Assembly (NCBI GenBank): GCA_905479565.1
Contig: CAJQMY010000015.1
Location: forward strand, 1 to 47,123
Direction of reading: 5' to 3'
Origin: an uncultured Candidatus Nitrosopumilus sp.
GTDB taxonomy: Archaea > Thermoproteota > Nitrososphaeria > Nitrososphaerales > Nitrosopumilaceae
DNA length: 47,123 nucleotides
Shown here: positions 1 to 8,721 of the stretch, piece after piece
Layout of the letters: each line of letters starts with the position of its first letter
How positions within the stretch are numbered: the stretch's first letter is position 1
Position numbers and translations under genes: made by a program
Notes under the pieces: generated by a model
What the model saw: the letters and a program-made list of their open reading frames with translations, nothing else
Databases searched by the model: none
What the model was told of the DNA's origin: nothing

Positions 1-766
1 CATCAGAATTTTCTTCCGAATCCCCTCCATCACTGTCGCCATTTGCTACTGCATCATCGATCTCTTGCTTTATTTTATCTAATGCTTGCTGTTGTGTCAA
101 CACAGTCACAGTTCTAGAATTAGATGCCTCATTTTCAGCAGCATCAGATACTGTGTACGTAATAACATACATTCCAGAAGAAGTTGTATCAACAAATCCT
201 GTAATTATGATGTTTTCTGAATCAATTAATCCATCAATATCATCTGTGGCAGTCGCACCAAATTCAACATATAGTTCTCCTATCAACACATCAAAGTCAA
301 CATCACCATTATCATTTGGAATTACTGTGATAACTGGTGGAGTTGTATCATTTGGAGGTGAAATTTCCTGAAGGAAACCAGCTGCTGGCCAAGTTAAATC
401 ATCATCCACATCCACATCTACCGGGAATGGAAATGTGTTTGTTGCAAACACAAGATTTGATGGGAAGTCAACTATGCTCATAACTGCTAAACCAGAAGGA
501 AAATTCTCAAATTGAATAAACCCATTGGCATCAGTGCTCAATGTGGTACTAACCCCAATATTAGAATTGTTGAGATTTACTGTAACTCCTTCAATTCCTA
601 GTTCATTAAAGCCTTGAACTCCATCATCATTCACATCTTCAAATGCAACGAATTGCACGTTGTAATGAGGTTCCCCATGTTCTGCAAACGAAACTGTAGG
701 TGCTACAAAAACAGCTAACAATGCAAACATCGTAATAGATGTTGCAAGTTTTTTTGTTAAAGTCAT
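1..766 (-). CDS. Secreted SdrB-like/Ig-like domain protein, partial (C-terminus outside window)
   Basis: The frame is open from an ATG at 766 down to base 1, so only the first 255 residues are visible. An N-terminal signal peptide (MTLTKKLATSITMFALLAVF, ending near VSFAE at about residue 30) predicts export. Next comes an SdrB/carboxypeptidase-regulatory-like beta domain (about residues 35-125) with Asp/Asn-rich turns (EDVNDDGVQGFNELGIEGV), then an HYR/DUF5011-type Ig-like domain (about 130-225, starting NDTTPPVITV and ending YTVSDAAENEASNSRTVTV). A charged helical stretch with DKIKQEIDDAV leads out of the window. Such proteins are usually surface-exposed adhesin or S-layer-associated proteins. 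That role is inferred from domain type only; the C-terminal anchor is not visible. Confidence 0.8.
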   Translation of the reverse strand, partial: MTLTKKLATSITMFALLAVFVAPTVSFAEHGEPHYNVQFVAFEDVNDDGVQGFNELGIEGVTVNLNNSNIGVSTTLSTDANGFIQFENFPSGLAVMSIVDFPSNLVFATNTFPFPVDVDVDDDLTWPAAGFLQEISPPNDTTPPVITVIPNDNGDVDFDVLIGELYVEFGATATDDIDGLIDSENIIITGFVDTTSSGMYVITYTVSDAAENEASNSRTVTVLTQQQALDKIKQEIDDAVANGDSDGGDSEENSD

Positions 767-818
767 TGGAATTCGTCAAAATAATATATAATTAAATTTT
801 TTTGTATATAAAATTCTA

Positions 819-1203
819 AAATTCCCGATATATGAAATGCCCTCAATTAAAACTTGGTATAAGAATAATGTGTGCCTAATTGGTGATGCAGCGCATGCAA
901 TATCGCCACACGCAGGACAAGATGCCTCAATGGCTATGGAGGATGCAATTGTGCTTGCAAAATGCCTTAGAGATATAAAAAATACACAAAATACCTTGAA
1001 AAATTCCAATAGTTACGTAAAGAACGGGTAGAAAAAATAGCAAAAATTGCACGCAGTACTGGTGAAAATTATTTTCTAACTAGCCCAATTAGGAAGAAAT
1101 TCAGAAATCTGATGATGAAATTATGTATGCTCCATTTATCTTCAATCGCATGGCAAAATTCTTTTTTGGATATAGTGTAGAGTGGGACAAAAAAATAAAA
1201 TGA
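819..1203 (+). pseudogene. Decayed 3' fragment of a FAD-dependent monooxygenase
   Basis: The translated region (KFPIYEMPSIKTWYKNNVC followed by LIGDAAHAISPHAGQ and MAMEDAIVLAKCLRDI) matches the C-terminal third of the intact monooxygenase at 2535-3746, including the GD motif that contacts FAD. The N-terminal two thirds with the dinucleotide-binding motif are absent. After about base 1000 the match changes frame (LRKERVEKIAKIARSTGENY from about 1014, after an in-frame TAG) and changes again near the end (MAKFFFGYSVEWDKKIK, stop at 1201-1203). At least two frameshifts plus the 5' truncation make this a pseudogene. It is a diverged paralogue rather than a recent exact copy, and it lies 3' of the tetR gene that faces it. 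Confidence 0.85.
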
Positions 1204-1252
1204 AACAAGAACAATGTTTCTTGCTATACTCAATTCTATATTTCTCATCAAA

Positions 1253-1888
1253 CTATCTTTTTGAAGTGTAAATTGTATAAACTGTTTGTACCCACATGTC
1301 TTTTATTGAATCAGGATTCTTTTTCATGATCTTGTACAGGAATGTTCCTCTTAGAAATGTGGCCAAACCCCGTGCAATGTCAAAAATATCTTTTTCACTA
1401 AACCCTTCAAGTAGTCCGATTTGATTCCTAGCTGCCTTGAGCATTTCAGTCATTGTTGTTACAATTTCGTCATCCTTTTCAGATAACATCTGTTGGAGTT
1501 TTGGATTGTGTTCTGATTCCAGTACCCCTTCTAGCCATAATCTCTCAATCAGAAGTGGTTTTGCCATTCTCAAGTCATAGTATGTTTTCAGATCCTCACG
1601 CAGATTCTTGTATTTTTGAAATAACTTAAAACCATGTTTTGCATAAAATTCAAACTCTTCTTTGAAAGCCAGATCGATGCTTTGACTAAGTGCTACAAAA
1701 AAAAGATCTTCTTTGCTAGGATAATGATAAAACAAGGTACCCTTGCTAATTTTGGCAGACGTTGCAATTTCATTCAAAGAAGTCTTTTGAAAACCATTCT
1801 TTGCAAATTTTTTTGATGCAGTCTGGATTATTTTTTGTTGAATTTCAGTCAGCGGTTTTACTGCTCCATTTTTAACTGCATTTTTCAT
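1253..1888 (-). CDS. TetR/AcrR-family transcriptional regulator
   Basis: This 211-residue protein has a TetR-type N-terminal helix-turn-helix at about residues 14-70 (TEIQQKIIQTASKKF, then TSLNEIATSAKISKGTLFYH and YPSKEDLF). The remainder is an all-helical ligand/dimerisation domain with no motif that names an inducer. Length is typical for the family. It is transcribed away from the nuoB-like/monooxygenase operon, and a perfect inverted repeat (1963-1976) lies in the shared intergenic region. By family precedent it should repress that operon, and perhaps itself, until a small ligand binds. An AT-rich TATA-like stretch about 30 nt upstream of the ATG (1914-1924) fits an archaeal promoter. The ligand is unknown; a lipophilic quinone-like or aromatic compound would fit the neighbours but is speculation. 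Confidence 0.9.
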   Translation of the reverse strand: MKNAVKNGAVKPLTEIQQKIIQTASKKFAKNGFQKTSLNEIATSAKISKGTLFYHYPSKEDLFFVALSQSIDLAFKEEFEFYAKHGFKLFQKYKNLREDLKTYYDLRMAKPLLIERLWLEGVLESEHNPKLQQMLSEKDDEIVTTMTEMLKAARNQIGLLEGFSEKDIFDIARGLATFLRGTFLYKIMKKNPDSIKDMWVQTVYTIYTSKR

Positions 1889-1962
1889 TTCTTGATATTG
1901 TATGATGACTCTTGGATTTATTTTGTATTGGTCATCTTATTAACCATTAAATTAAATTCTCG

Positions 1963-1976
1963 GTCGGTTGACCGAC
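1963..1976. promoter_or_regulatory. Probable TetR operator, perfect inverted repeat
   Basis: GTCGGT-TG-ACCGAC is a perfect 6+6 bp inverted repeat with a 2 bp centre, and one more outer pair (C1961/G1978) also matches. It is the only GC-rich patch in an AT-rich intergenic region. It sits directly upstream of, and almost touching, the TATA-like box of the nuoB-like gene (1979-1985), where a bound dimer would block TBP/TFB. Palindromes of this size are usual TetR operators. Binding by the adjacent TetR protein is inferred. Confidence 0.7.
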
Positions 1977-1978
1977 TG

Positions 1979-1985
1979 ATTTATA
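1979..1985 (+). promoter_or_regulatory. TATA-like box of the nuoB-like operon
   Basis: TTTATAT lies directly downstream of the inverted repeat. Archaeal initiation about 25 nt downstream would fall near 2003-2008. That favours a leaderless start at the second ATG (2003, MCEKKVLKDL) over the ATG at 1994. Confidence 0.55.
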
Positions 1986-1993
1986 TCATAATC

Positions 1994-2542
1994 ATGTCTA
2001 GTATGTGTGAGAAAAAGGTGCTAAAAGATCTAATCACTCCTCAAAATGTCAATGTTTTTCTTGGAAAAATTGGCGATATTTTAGAAAAAGCAGTCGACAA
2101 ACTTCTTGGATATGCAATTAATTGGAGTAGAGCATGGTCACTCTGGCCTGTTCATCTTGAGACTGCTTGTTGCAGTGTTGAATTTGGCGCAGCAACAAGC
2201 CCCAAATATGACGTTGAGAGATTTGGAATTCTGGAGGCATTTGGATCACTTAGGCAATGTAATCTGATCGTAGTTCAGGGAACTGTAACAAGAAAGATGG
2301 TGCCACGATTAAGACTAATTTATGACCAAATGCCGGAGCCCAAATATGTGATTGCTATGGGGGCTTGTGCAATTACTGGAGGACTATATTTTGATTCATA
2401 CAATGTGCTTCCAGGAATTGATGGAGTGATTCCAGTTGATGTCTATGTTCCAGGTTGCCCACCTAGACCTGAAACTCTAATTCAAGGGTGTATGTTATTG
2501 CAAGAGAAAATTAAAAGGATGAAGGCAAGAAAATATGTGTAA
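1994..2542 (+). CDS. nuoB: NADH dehydrogenase subunit B-like protein (complex I 20 kDa subunit), orphan copy
   Basis: This 182-residue NuoB/PSST family protein carries all four N2 [4Fe-4S] cysteine positions: the tandem pair in HLETACCSVEF, the Cys in AMGACAITGG, and the Cys in YVPGCPPRPETL. Canonical NuoB joins the quinone-reducing module of complex I at the membrane. Here no other nuo gene is present. It is cotranscribed with a FAD monooxygenase (8 bp overlap with the next start) under a likely TetR operator. The ATG at 1994 is annotated, but the ATG at 2003 fits the TATA spacing better; a longer in-frame extension to 1835 has no family support. The protein may be an inducible alternative complex I subunit, or simply a relocated nuoB. 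Whether another nuoB exists in the genome cannot be seen here. Confidence 0.9.
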   Translation: MSSMCEKKVLKDLITPQNVNVFLGKIGDILEKAVDKLLGYAINWSRAWSLWPVHLETACCSVEFGAATSPKYDVERFGILEAFGSLRQCNLIVVQGTVTRKMVPRLRLIYDQMPEPKYVIAMGACAITGGLYFDSYNVLPGIDGVIPVDVYVPGCPPRPETLIQGCMLLQEKIKRMKARKYV

Positions 2543-3746
2543 AAAAATGAATGAAGAAAAAAAGAAAAGAAAAGCAGTGATCATCGGATGCGGTATTGCC
2601 GGACCTGCACTTGCCATTGCGTTAAAACATGTTGGAATTGACTCTGAAATTTTTGAGGCAACCAAGACAACGCCCAATTTTGGTATTTTGTCTTTGACAT
2701 CAAACGCCATATGTGCGTTGAAACTACTTGGTGTGTTTGAAAAGATAAAAACAGACAATTCACCCAATGCTTATTTTTATAAACATGACGGAAGATTGCT
2801 TAAAATTCCAGATATGGTATCTGAATTAGAAAAGCACAATCTAGATGACGGTATCATAGTACATAGAAGTAATTTGGTACAAGAGTTAAAGGAAAAAGCT
2901 GTTTCAAATGGAACCAGGATTAATTTTGAGAAGAAACTTGTGGACATACAAGAAGAACCAGATAAAGTGATTGCAATTTTTGAAGATGGCACTGAGATAG
3001 AAGGTGATTTACTGATTGGTTGTGACGGACCTTTTTCTAAAACAAGAAACATCGTTCTTTCCAATTCTCCCTTGCCCACATACAGCGGAAATATTTGGAC
3101 AGGTGTGGATCTGGGAATTTACAAAAAATTCGATCTTTTACCTAACGCATTTCATATGACTTTTGGACGAAAAGCGTATTCTGGCACCTTGACATTTTCT
3201 GATAGTCGTACCATATGGTGGACCAATGTCCCATGTCCTGAAAACACTCTGGAAGAATTCAAGAAAATGTCTCCTGGAAACTGGACTAAAAAATTATCTG
3301 AATTGCACAAGGATGATCATGCTCGTATGCTAGATTCAATCAAATCTGGAAATAATAAACATGTACGAATTCCCCTCTATGACATCCCATATCTTCCAAC
3401 GTGGCATAGGAATTCTGTTTGCTTAATTGGAGATGCTGCACATGCCACTTCTCCATATATTGGGCAAGGTGCGGCAATGGCGATGGAGGATGCAATTGTA
3501 CTTGCAAAGTGTCTGCGAGACATACCTGAATCAAACAATGCATTTGTAAAATTTGAAAAGTTACGAAAAAAGAGAACTGAAAATATAGTGAAAATTTCCC
3601 AGCAAACTGGAAGTTTGATAACTACATCTAATCCCATCAAGCAATTGCTTAGAAATTTGTTACTACCTCGCACCATCACATCTTCAATCAAGAAATTAAA
3701 TTGGATATTCTCCTACAAGATCAGTTGGGATGAGAAGATAAAATGA
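2535..3746 (+). CDS. FAD-dependent monooxygenase (PheA/TfdB / FAD_binding_3 type)
   Basis: This 403-residue flavoprotein has the three flavin-hydroxylase motifs: N-terminal Rossmann GCGIAGPALAIAL (about residues 18-30), central DG motif GDLLIGCDGPFSKTR, and C-terminal GD motif VCLIGDAAHATSPY with GQGAAMAMEDA. The family hydroxylates aromatic or quinone-like substrates using NAD(P)H and O2. The start ATG at 2535 overlaps the nuoB-like stop by 8 bp, so translation is probably coupled; a second ATG at 2547 (MNEEKKK) is possible. The Lys/Arg-rich C-terminus (SWDEKIK) is shared with the decayed paralogue at 819-1203. Pairing with a complex I-type Fe-S subunit and a TetR repressor suggests inducible redox chemistry, perhaps on a quinone, but the substrate is unknown. 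Confidence 0.88.
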   Translation: MCKKMNEEKKKRKAVIIGCGIAGPALAIALKHVGIDSEIFEATKTTPNFGILSLTSNAICALKLLGVFEKIKTDNSPNAYFYKHDGRLLKIPDMVSELEKHNLDDGIIVHRSNLVQELKEKAVSNGTRINFEKKLVDIQEEPDKVIAIFEDGTEIEGDLLIGCDGPFSKTRNIVLSNSPLPTYSGNIWTGVDLGIYKKFDLLPNAFHMTFGRKAYSGTLTFSDSRTIWWTNVPCPENTLEEFKKMSPGNWTKKLSELHKDDHARMLDSIKSGNNKHVRIPLYDIPYLPTWHRNSVCLIGDAAHATSPYIGQGAAMAMEDAIVLAKCLRDIPESNNAFVKFEKLRKKRTENIVKISQQTGSLITTSNPIKQLLRNLLLPRTITSSIKKLNWIFSYKISWDEKIK

Positions 3747-4356
3747 AAACTAGACCCCTAAAGAATGTTAAATTTTTAGTTTAATACATTTATTTTTAAT
3801 AAAATAAATTTAAATCTGTATGGACTTACTGCTTGAGTAGAATACTTTATGATCTTGCCATTATTTTGCTAGTCTTTTGTCTTTGATATGTGATGCGTTC
3901 TAGAAGAATCAGTTGTTTCGATCAGACTGAAATGAAAATCAGAGTTATCTAAAAGATAATTCAATGCCGAATTGACATATTTTTTCAAGACATAGTTTTT
4001 TCTATAAAATCTTTTTCCAGATGTTATTTCTTATTTCCACGTGGGTACACTTTCTTACTCTCTAACTATATCCCCAGCACAACGTGCTCCCGACTGAATT
4101 TGAACCATAATATTTTTCCACAAATCTACATCCTAATTCACTTCTAGATGAAGCACAATTTTACTCACAAAGAGGAACATTTCCTTGTTACTGATTATTG
4201 ATAAACTCATTCATATCTAAATTTGATGAATAAGTAGGCTTTTCTTGATCTATGTTCTTGTAGAATTTTGATAAAAATTGATTATTTTATGCCTGTATTT
4301 TTGGATAAAAATGCTCATGTTTTAATCCTAGATTGAAGAAATTCAATTGATATATC
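3747..4356. other. Long AT-rich intergenic region with a possible decayed Cys-rich frame
   Basis: There is no intact gene in these 610 bases. On the minus strand one frame from an ATG at 4214 to a stop at 4062-4064 reads like a small Cys-containing protein (NCASSRSELGCRFVEKYY) but is broken by two in-frame TAA codons. It may be a remnant or chance. The first bases after 3747 are T/A-rich and may terminate the monooxygenase transcript. Confidence 0.35.
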
Positions 4357-4524
4357 ATGCGTGGTCTTTGTCACACTTGTTTTAGATCTGGTGTAGAATT
4401 GACAATTGTTCACGGTGAGATGCTTTGCGAGGAATGTGTTGCTAAAAAAATACAAAAAACTAAATCCATGCTGATCAGAATCAATAGAAATGAAACTAGC
4501 TGTTTTTTCCCATTGTGCAATTGA
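4357..4524 (+). CDS. Small CxxC...CxxC protein (zinc-ribbon-like)
   Basis: This 55-residue frame contains CHTC at residues 5-8 and CEEC at residues 24-27, spaced as in a one-knuckle-pair zinc ribbon, followed by a basic helix (AKKIQKTKSMLIRINR). Its 3' end overlaps the start of the PfkB kinase by 35 bp in another frame. The two cysteine pairs and the position at the head of a gene suggest it is real. Function is unknown. Confidence 0.5.
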   Translation: MRGLCHTCFRSGVELTIVHGEMLCEECVAKKIQKTKSMLIRINRNETSCFFPLCN

Positions 4525-5359
4525 CACCATTACAATTGATGGCGCCGACTATGAACAAGTTGGAGGGTCTGCCTGTTATTCTAGTCTTACTGCCAGACAA
4601 TTCAAGTTTGATGTAGATTTGTACACAAAGTTTGGTCCAGATTTTCCAAAACAATACCTGAATGATGACAAAATCAATCTTATAGATTCGGAATCTCAAA
4701 AAAATACTACCAAATTTGCCATCTCGATAACTGGTTCTGATAGAACCTTGAAACTTGAAAATGAATGCGAAGAAATTAGTCTCTCTCAAGGTACTGCCGA
4801 TGCTCACCTTCTAAATCCAATTTATCACGAGATATCTGATGAGACATATAAAAAAATCAAGGCTGATTCTAATTTCCTCTTTGTTGATCCTCAGGGATTT
4901 TTAAGGCGTAAAGATTCTCAAAATAATGTATTCTTAGAAAAGACTGATCTTGATTTAACCCATGTGGATGCAATTAAGGTAAATCCTGATGAATCAAGTC
5001 AGATTGTAAATGGAACTAATGATGAAATGATGTTGGCATTACAGAAAAAGGGAATTAAGCATGTGTTGTTTACTGATAAAAGCAACGTCTCATTACTGGT
5101 AAAAGATAAAATTTATTCTATAATGTTGCCCAATCAGAACATCTACGATACAACTGGCATTGGTGATATTTTTTGTGCTGCTTTTACTTGTACAATGCTC
5201 AAAGAAACAGACTTTTTATGGGCATTGTGTTTTGCTGGCGGTGCTGCTCAAGCAGCATTGGAATCAAAGAATGTAGGCTTGCAAAAAATTCCAAAAAAGG
5301 GAACAATTGAAAACAATGCATCTTATTTTTACAATCTAGTTAAATTTCGAGATTTGTAA
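4490..5359 (+). CDS. PfkB-family carbohydrate/nucleoside kinase
   Basis: This 289-residue ribokinase-fold protein has an N-terminal substrate-binding glycine pair (EQVGGSACY, residues 22-30). Near the C-terminus it has the family anion-hole/catalytic motif DTTGIGD (220-226), where Asp226 is the expected base; the canonical form is DTxGAGD, so Ile replaces Ala. The family phosphorylates sugars, nucleosides or related alcohols with ATP. The substrate cannot be read from sequence. It overlaps the small Cys protein upstream and stands alone downstream. Confidence 0.85.
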   Translation: MKLAVFSHCAIDTITIDGADYEQVGGSACYSSLTARQFKFDVDLYTKFGPDFPKQYLNDDKINLIDSESQKNTTKFAISITGSDRTLKLENECEEISLSQGTADAHLLNPIYHEISDETYKKIKADSNFLFVDPQGFLRRKDSQNNVFLEKTDLDLTHVDAIKVNPDESSQIVNGTNDEMMLALQKKGIKHVLFTDKSNVSLLVKDKIYSIMLPNQNIYDTTGIGDIFCAAFTCTMLKETDFLWALCFAGGAAQAALESKNVGLQKIPKKGTIENNASYFYNLVKFRDL

Positions 5360-5464
5360 TTATTTTTAAATTTTCTCTCGGAACATTAGAGCAGATTCCG
5401 TGACACAGAATTATTCTTGAAATTCGTAAATGAACTTAAATAATATTTTGTGTTAACATATGCG

Positions 5465-5857
5465 ATGGATTTTACGGTTCTTTTGAAGAAGATTATGGAT
5501 TCAGATGTTAACATTAGACATAGTTTGATTACTGATAGCGATGGAAATATTTTGGCAACTAGTCATAGAGAAGGAATTACAAATTACCTGTCTGCTGAGG
5601 AAACTGCTGCATCATTGAAAAGAGCGTCTATCGCATGGAAAGGTAGGAATGAATTGATTCCAAAAATTGGACGTGGTTTGTATGCTGTTGCCAAATTTGA
5701 AAAAATATCTAGAATTACGTTTCCTTTGTGTGATGATAACTTGATTTTTGTTAGTCTAGGTTCAGATGCAGTAAGACAAAATGTCCACGAAGGCGGTGAA
5801 AAACAGATTATTGAACACGTTTTGAATATATTGAGTAGAGATCCTACAAAGCAATGA
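5465..5857 (+). CDS. Lineage-specific small protein, DUF6659-like
   Basis: This 130-residue protein has the organisation MDFTVLLKKI - IRHSLITDSDGNILATSHREG - LSAEETAASLKRASIAW - FEKISRITFPL. It resembles a family widespread in ammonia-oxidising archaea that I recall as DUF6659, probably with a roadblock/profilin-like alpha-beta fold. The ATG at 5465 is preferred over an in-frame GTG at 5450 because a TATA-like TTAAATAAT (about 5437-5445) lies about 25 nt upstream, as for a leaderless mRNA. Function is unknown. The number of the family is from memory and unchecked. Confidence 0.75.
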   Translation: MDFTVLLKKIMDSDVNIRHSLITDSDGNILATSHREGITNYLSAEETAASLKRASIAWKGRNELIPKIGRGLYAVAKFEKISRITFPLCDDNLIFVSLGSDAVRQNVHEGGEKQIIEHVLNILSRDPTKQ

Positions 5858-5951
5858 TTTAATTTTCTAATTTTATTTTGGCTTCAAATAGGACATTGTA
5901 CACCCAGAAAATCAAATATTCTTTTATTATACTAAATTGACTGTTTCTTCT

Positions 5952-6950
5952 ATGCAAATAGGTATTCACGGTTCTGATAGTGCGGAATTTGCTGCAAAGA
6001 CAATTAAAAAAATTCTTGATGAATCTGGAATTAGTTCATTTCCAATATCCAAATCTAAGAGTAAGCAAGCTGATTGTATAATTGTCCTTGGAGGAGATAA
6101 GGGGGTCAGAAATTATTTTCATCGAACTTTTGATTCAACTTTGCCTGTATTGGGAATCAGTGAAGGCGAAGCAAGTGGCTTTTTAGCTCAAATTGAGCTA
6201 AGAGAGTTCGCATCCCATGTCAATGTATTAAAAAAACAAAACTATACAGTAGAACATGTGCCTAGACTGGGTGTAAAAATTGATGGAAAAAATGTCTATC
6301 CCGTGTTAAATGATGTTGCTGTATTTTCATCAAAGAGTGCAATGCTGATGGAACATACTTTGAGAGTCAATGGTGATGAGGTGTGGCATGATAACAGTGA
6401 TGGAATAATTGTATCTACTCCTATTGGTTCGTCAGCGTATTCAATGTCTGCAGGTGGGCCTGTACTGTTTCAAGATTCTGCGGTGTTTGAAATCATTTCT
6501 GTGAATTCTCTTGATGTTACCCGTAGGCCTATCATTGTTTCAAATGATAGCTCCATTGAGATTGATGATATATCCGCACGGTTACACTGTGAGGTGGTTT
6601 TAGATGGTTTGGATAGATACAAAGTAAAGAAGACTGTGGAGTGCACTCAATTTTTCCCTCCTGCACAAATTATCCGGCTCAAAAAGGATTCAACTGCAAT
6701 ATCTGCTCTTGCAAAAAAGGTTCATCTTGCTGAAGAGCTTCTTAGCATGCCCCCAAGCTCCAAACTCTTATTGAAAACTTTGGAGTATGAAGGTGCTTTA
6801 ACTCAAAAAGATCTTGCAAACAAAACATTACTTCCTGATAGGACTGTTAGACTGGCACTAAGTCATTTGCTCAAAAAGGGTTATGTTAAAAAGAAAGTTT
6901 CAATTCGAGACGCAAGACAGAAGATCTATGAAATTTCTAAAATCGAATGA
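5952..6950 (+). CDS. nadK: NAD kinase with C-terminal winged-helix domain
   Basis: This 332-residue protein phosphorylates NAD to NADP. The kinase part (1-250) shows GGDKGVRNY at 47-55 where the family has GGDGT, then ND (120-121) and GSSAYSMSAGGP (159-170), the NAD-binding signature. Residues about 268-332 form a winged helix-turn-helix (LLLKTLEYEGALTQKDLANK, then PDRTVRLALSHLLKKGYVKK). Typical NAD kinases end near residue 270, so the extension is an added domain. The ATG at 5952 is chosen over an in-frame TTG at 5937 because a TATTATAC-like box lies about 25 nt upstream. The altered GGDG loop keeps Asp49. The winged helix could regulate transcription or just dimerise. Confidence 0.88.
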   Translation: MQIGIHGSDSAEFAAKTIKKILDESGISSFPISKSKSKQADCIIVLGGDKGVRNYFHRTFDSTLPVLGISEGEASGFLAQIELREFASHVNVLKKQNYTVEHVPRLGVKIDGKNVYPVLNDVAVFSSKSAMLMEHTLRVNGDEVWHDNSDGIIVSTPIGSSAYSMSAGGPVLFQDSAVFEIISVNSLDVTRRPIIVSNDSSIEIDDISARLHCEVVLDGLDRYKVKKTVECTQFFPPAQIIRLKKDSTAISALAKKVHLAEELLSMPPSSKLLLKTLEYEGALTQKDLANKTLLPDRTVRLALSHLLKKGYVKKKVSIRDARQKIYEISKIE

Positions 6951-7039
6951 CTAGGATTCATTTTTTATAATACTGCCGGTCCATGTTGATTCTTTCAGTT
7001 GTATGGTTGATCCTTTTTTGGATATTTCCCACATCGGAA

Positions 7040-8641
7040 TTATTTCCCAGATGACGCTCTGATGAATGCTGAAAATACTTCTTCAGGGTAACCTGGTCTG
7101 CTATTAAATTCTGGATGAAATTGCACTCCGAGATAGAACTTGTGAGATGGGATTTCCAGTATTTCCATTCTCTTACCTTCATCACTATTTCCTGAAAATA
7201 TCAACCCATTTTTTTCAAATTGAGGGATATATTTTTGGTTGACCTCATATCTGTGTCTGTGACGCTTGCTGACTGTTGATGTGTTATAGATTCTCTTGGC
7301 ATTTGTGTTCTCTTTAATTATTACATTATTGGCTCCCAATCGAAGTGAGCCTCCAATATCTGAAACATCTTTCTGTTCTGGAAGTAAATCTATAATTGGA
7401 TTCTTTGCGTCTTGTTTTATCTCTGTAGAATTTGCATCCTCTAGGTTTAACACGTTTCGTCCAAATGCAATTGCCGCTAGCTGGAATCCAAAACATATTC
7501 CAAGATATGGGATGTTTTTCTCCCTTGCATAATTTGCAGTTTGAATTATTCCCTCTGATCCTCTTGTCCCAAATCCTCCTGGTACTAGAATTCCATCATA
7601 ATTTGATAGTACGTTGTAATCCGTAATTGATTCTGAATCTATCCAATCAATGTCAATTGATTTGCCCATTTGTGCACCTGCATGTTTTAGTGCATGATTC
7701 ACGCTTACATAACTATCAGTTAATGTTACATATTTTCCAATCATTGCAATTTTTATTTTGTAATTTTCATGATTAACCATGTTCTGGGCAATTTTATTCC
7801 ACTTGTCCCAATTCCCTGATGCATTGACCATTCCAACTTTTCCAAACTTTCTAAATATTGAATCAATGATTCCTTGGTCGTACAGCATTTGAGGAACCTC
7901 GAAAATTGATTTTGCATCATGGCATGATAGGACGTCTTTCGGTGCGACATTTGTAAACATCGCAATTTTTTTCTTTGTCTTCTCTTCCAATGGCAATGTA
8001 CATCTAACTGCCAAAAAGTCTGGCTGGATACCAATTCTTCTTAATTCTTGGACGCTGTGCTGTGTAGGTTTTGTCTTTTGCTCTCCAACCACGTCTAAAG
8101 ATGGTGCTAATGTTACATGAACAAAAACTACATTTTCTGGCCCTTCTTCCGCTCTCATTTGTCTTAATGCCTCTAGAAATGGAAGTGATTCGATGTCTCC
8201 CACGGTTCCTCCGCACTCTACAATTAAAAAGTCTAGTTTTTCCTCTTCTGCAATTTTTGTAATTCTATTCTTGATTTCATCAGTTACGTGAGGTATGATC
8301 TGAACACATGCTCCGAGATATTCTCCCTTTCTTTCGGACTCAATTACTGAGGAATAGACCTGTGCAGTTGTAATGTTGTGGCTTTTTGGAATGTTCTGAT
8401 TTAGAAATCTTTCATAGTTTCCAATATCCATGTCACATTCTCCTCCGTCATCTGTTACGAAAACTTCGCCATGAGCTACTGGATTCATTGTTCCGGCATC
8501 GTAGTTAAGATATGGATCTATCTTGATGCATGAGATTTTTTGATCTGCTAATTGTAATAATTTTGCAATCGATGAAGTTGTTACGCCCTTTCCAAGGCCG
8601 GACATCACACCACCTGTGACAAAAATTAACTTTGTCTGCAC
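7040..8641 (-). CDS. pyrG: CTP synthase
   Basis: This 533-residue enzyme converts UTP to CTP with ATP and glutamine. The N-terminal synthetase domain starts [20 protein letters not shown] with the P-loop and continues with [15 protein letters not shown] and [11 protein letters not shown]. The C-terminal class I glutaminase has the Cys nucleophile in [10 protein letters not shown] and the His/Glu pair in QFHPEF. The GTG at 8641 is chosen because it gives the exact family N-terminus; the extra upstream residues open to 8797 have no family support. The gene is divergent from the cupredoxin gene at 8722, with 80 bp between them. Confidence 0.96.
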   Translation of the reverse strand: MQTKLIFVTGGVMSGLGKGVTTSSIAKLLQLADQKISCIKIDPYLNYDAGTMNPVAHGEVFVTDDGGECDMDIGNYERFLNQNIPKSHNITTAQVYSSVIESERKGEYLGACVQIIPHVTDEIKNRITKIAEEEKLDFLIVECGGTVGDIESLPFLEALRQMRAEEGPENVVFVHVTLAPSLDVVGEQKTKPTQHSVQELRRIGIQPDFLAVRCTLPLEEKTKKKIAMFTNVAPKDVLSCHDAKSIFEVPQMLYDQGIIDSIFRKFGKVGMVNASGNWDKWNKIAQNMVNHENYKIKIAMIGKYVTLTDSYVSVNHALKHAGAQMGKSIDIDWIDSESITDYNVLSNYDGILVPGGFGTRGSEGIIQTANYAREKNIPYLGICFGFQLAAIAFGRNVLNLEDANSTEIKQDAKNPIIDLLPEQKDVSDIGGSLRLGANNVIIKENTNAKRIYNTSTVSKRHRHRYEVNQKYIPQFEKNGLIFSGNSDEGKRMEILEIPSHKFYLGVQFHPEFNSRPGYPEEVFSAFIRASSGK

Positions 8642-8721
8642 GTTAAACAAATGAGTATCTAGTTTTTGTATGTTTTGTCGATCATTGGTAGTTGAAATAG
8701 TAGTGATTGATTTGTTATGAT

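Noticed and set aside
153-371. 72-codon plus-strand frame
   Set aside because: It is antisense to the secreted Ig-like protein, whose domain pattern is clear.
1835-1993. N-terminal extension of the nuoB-like gene
   Set aside because: The added residues cross the operator and promoter and have no NuoB similarity; family N-termini begin near 1994/2003.
3377-3691. Minus-strand frames inside the monooxygenase
   Set aside because: They are antisense mirrors of a protein with clear flavin motifs.
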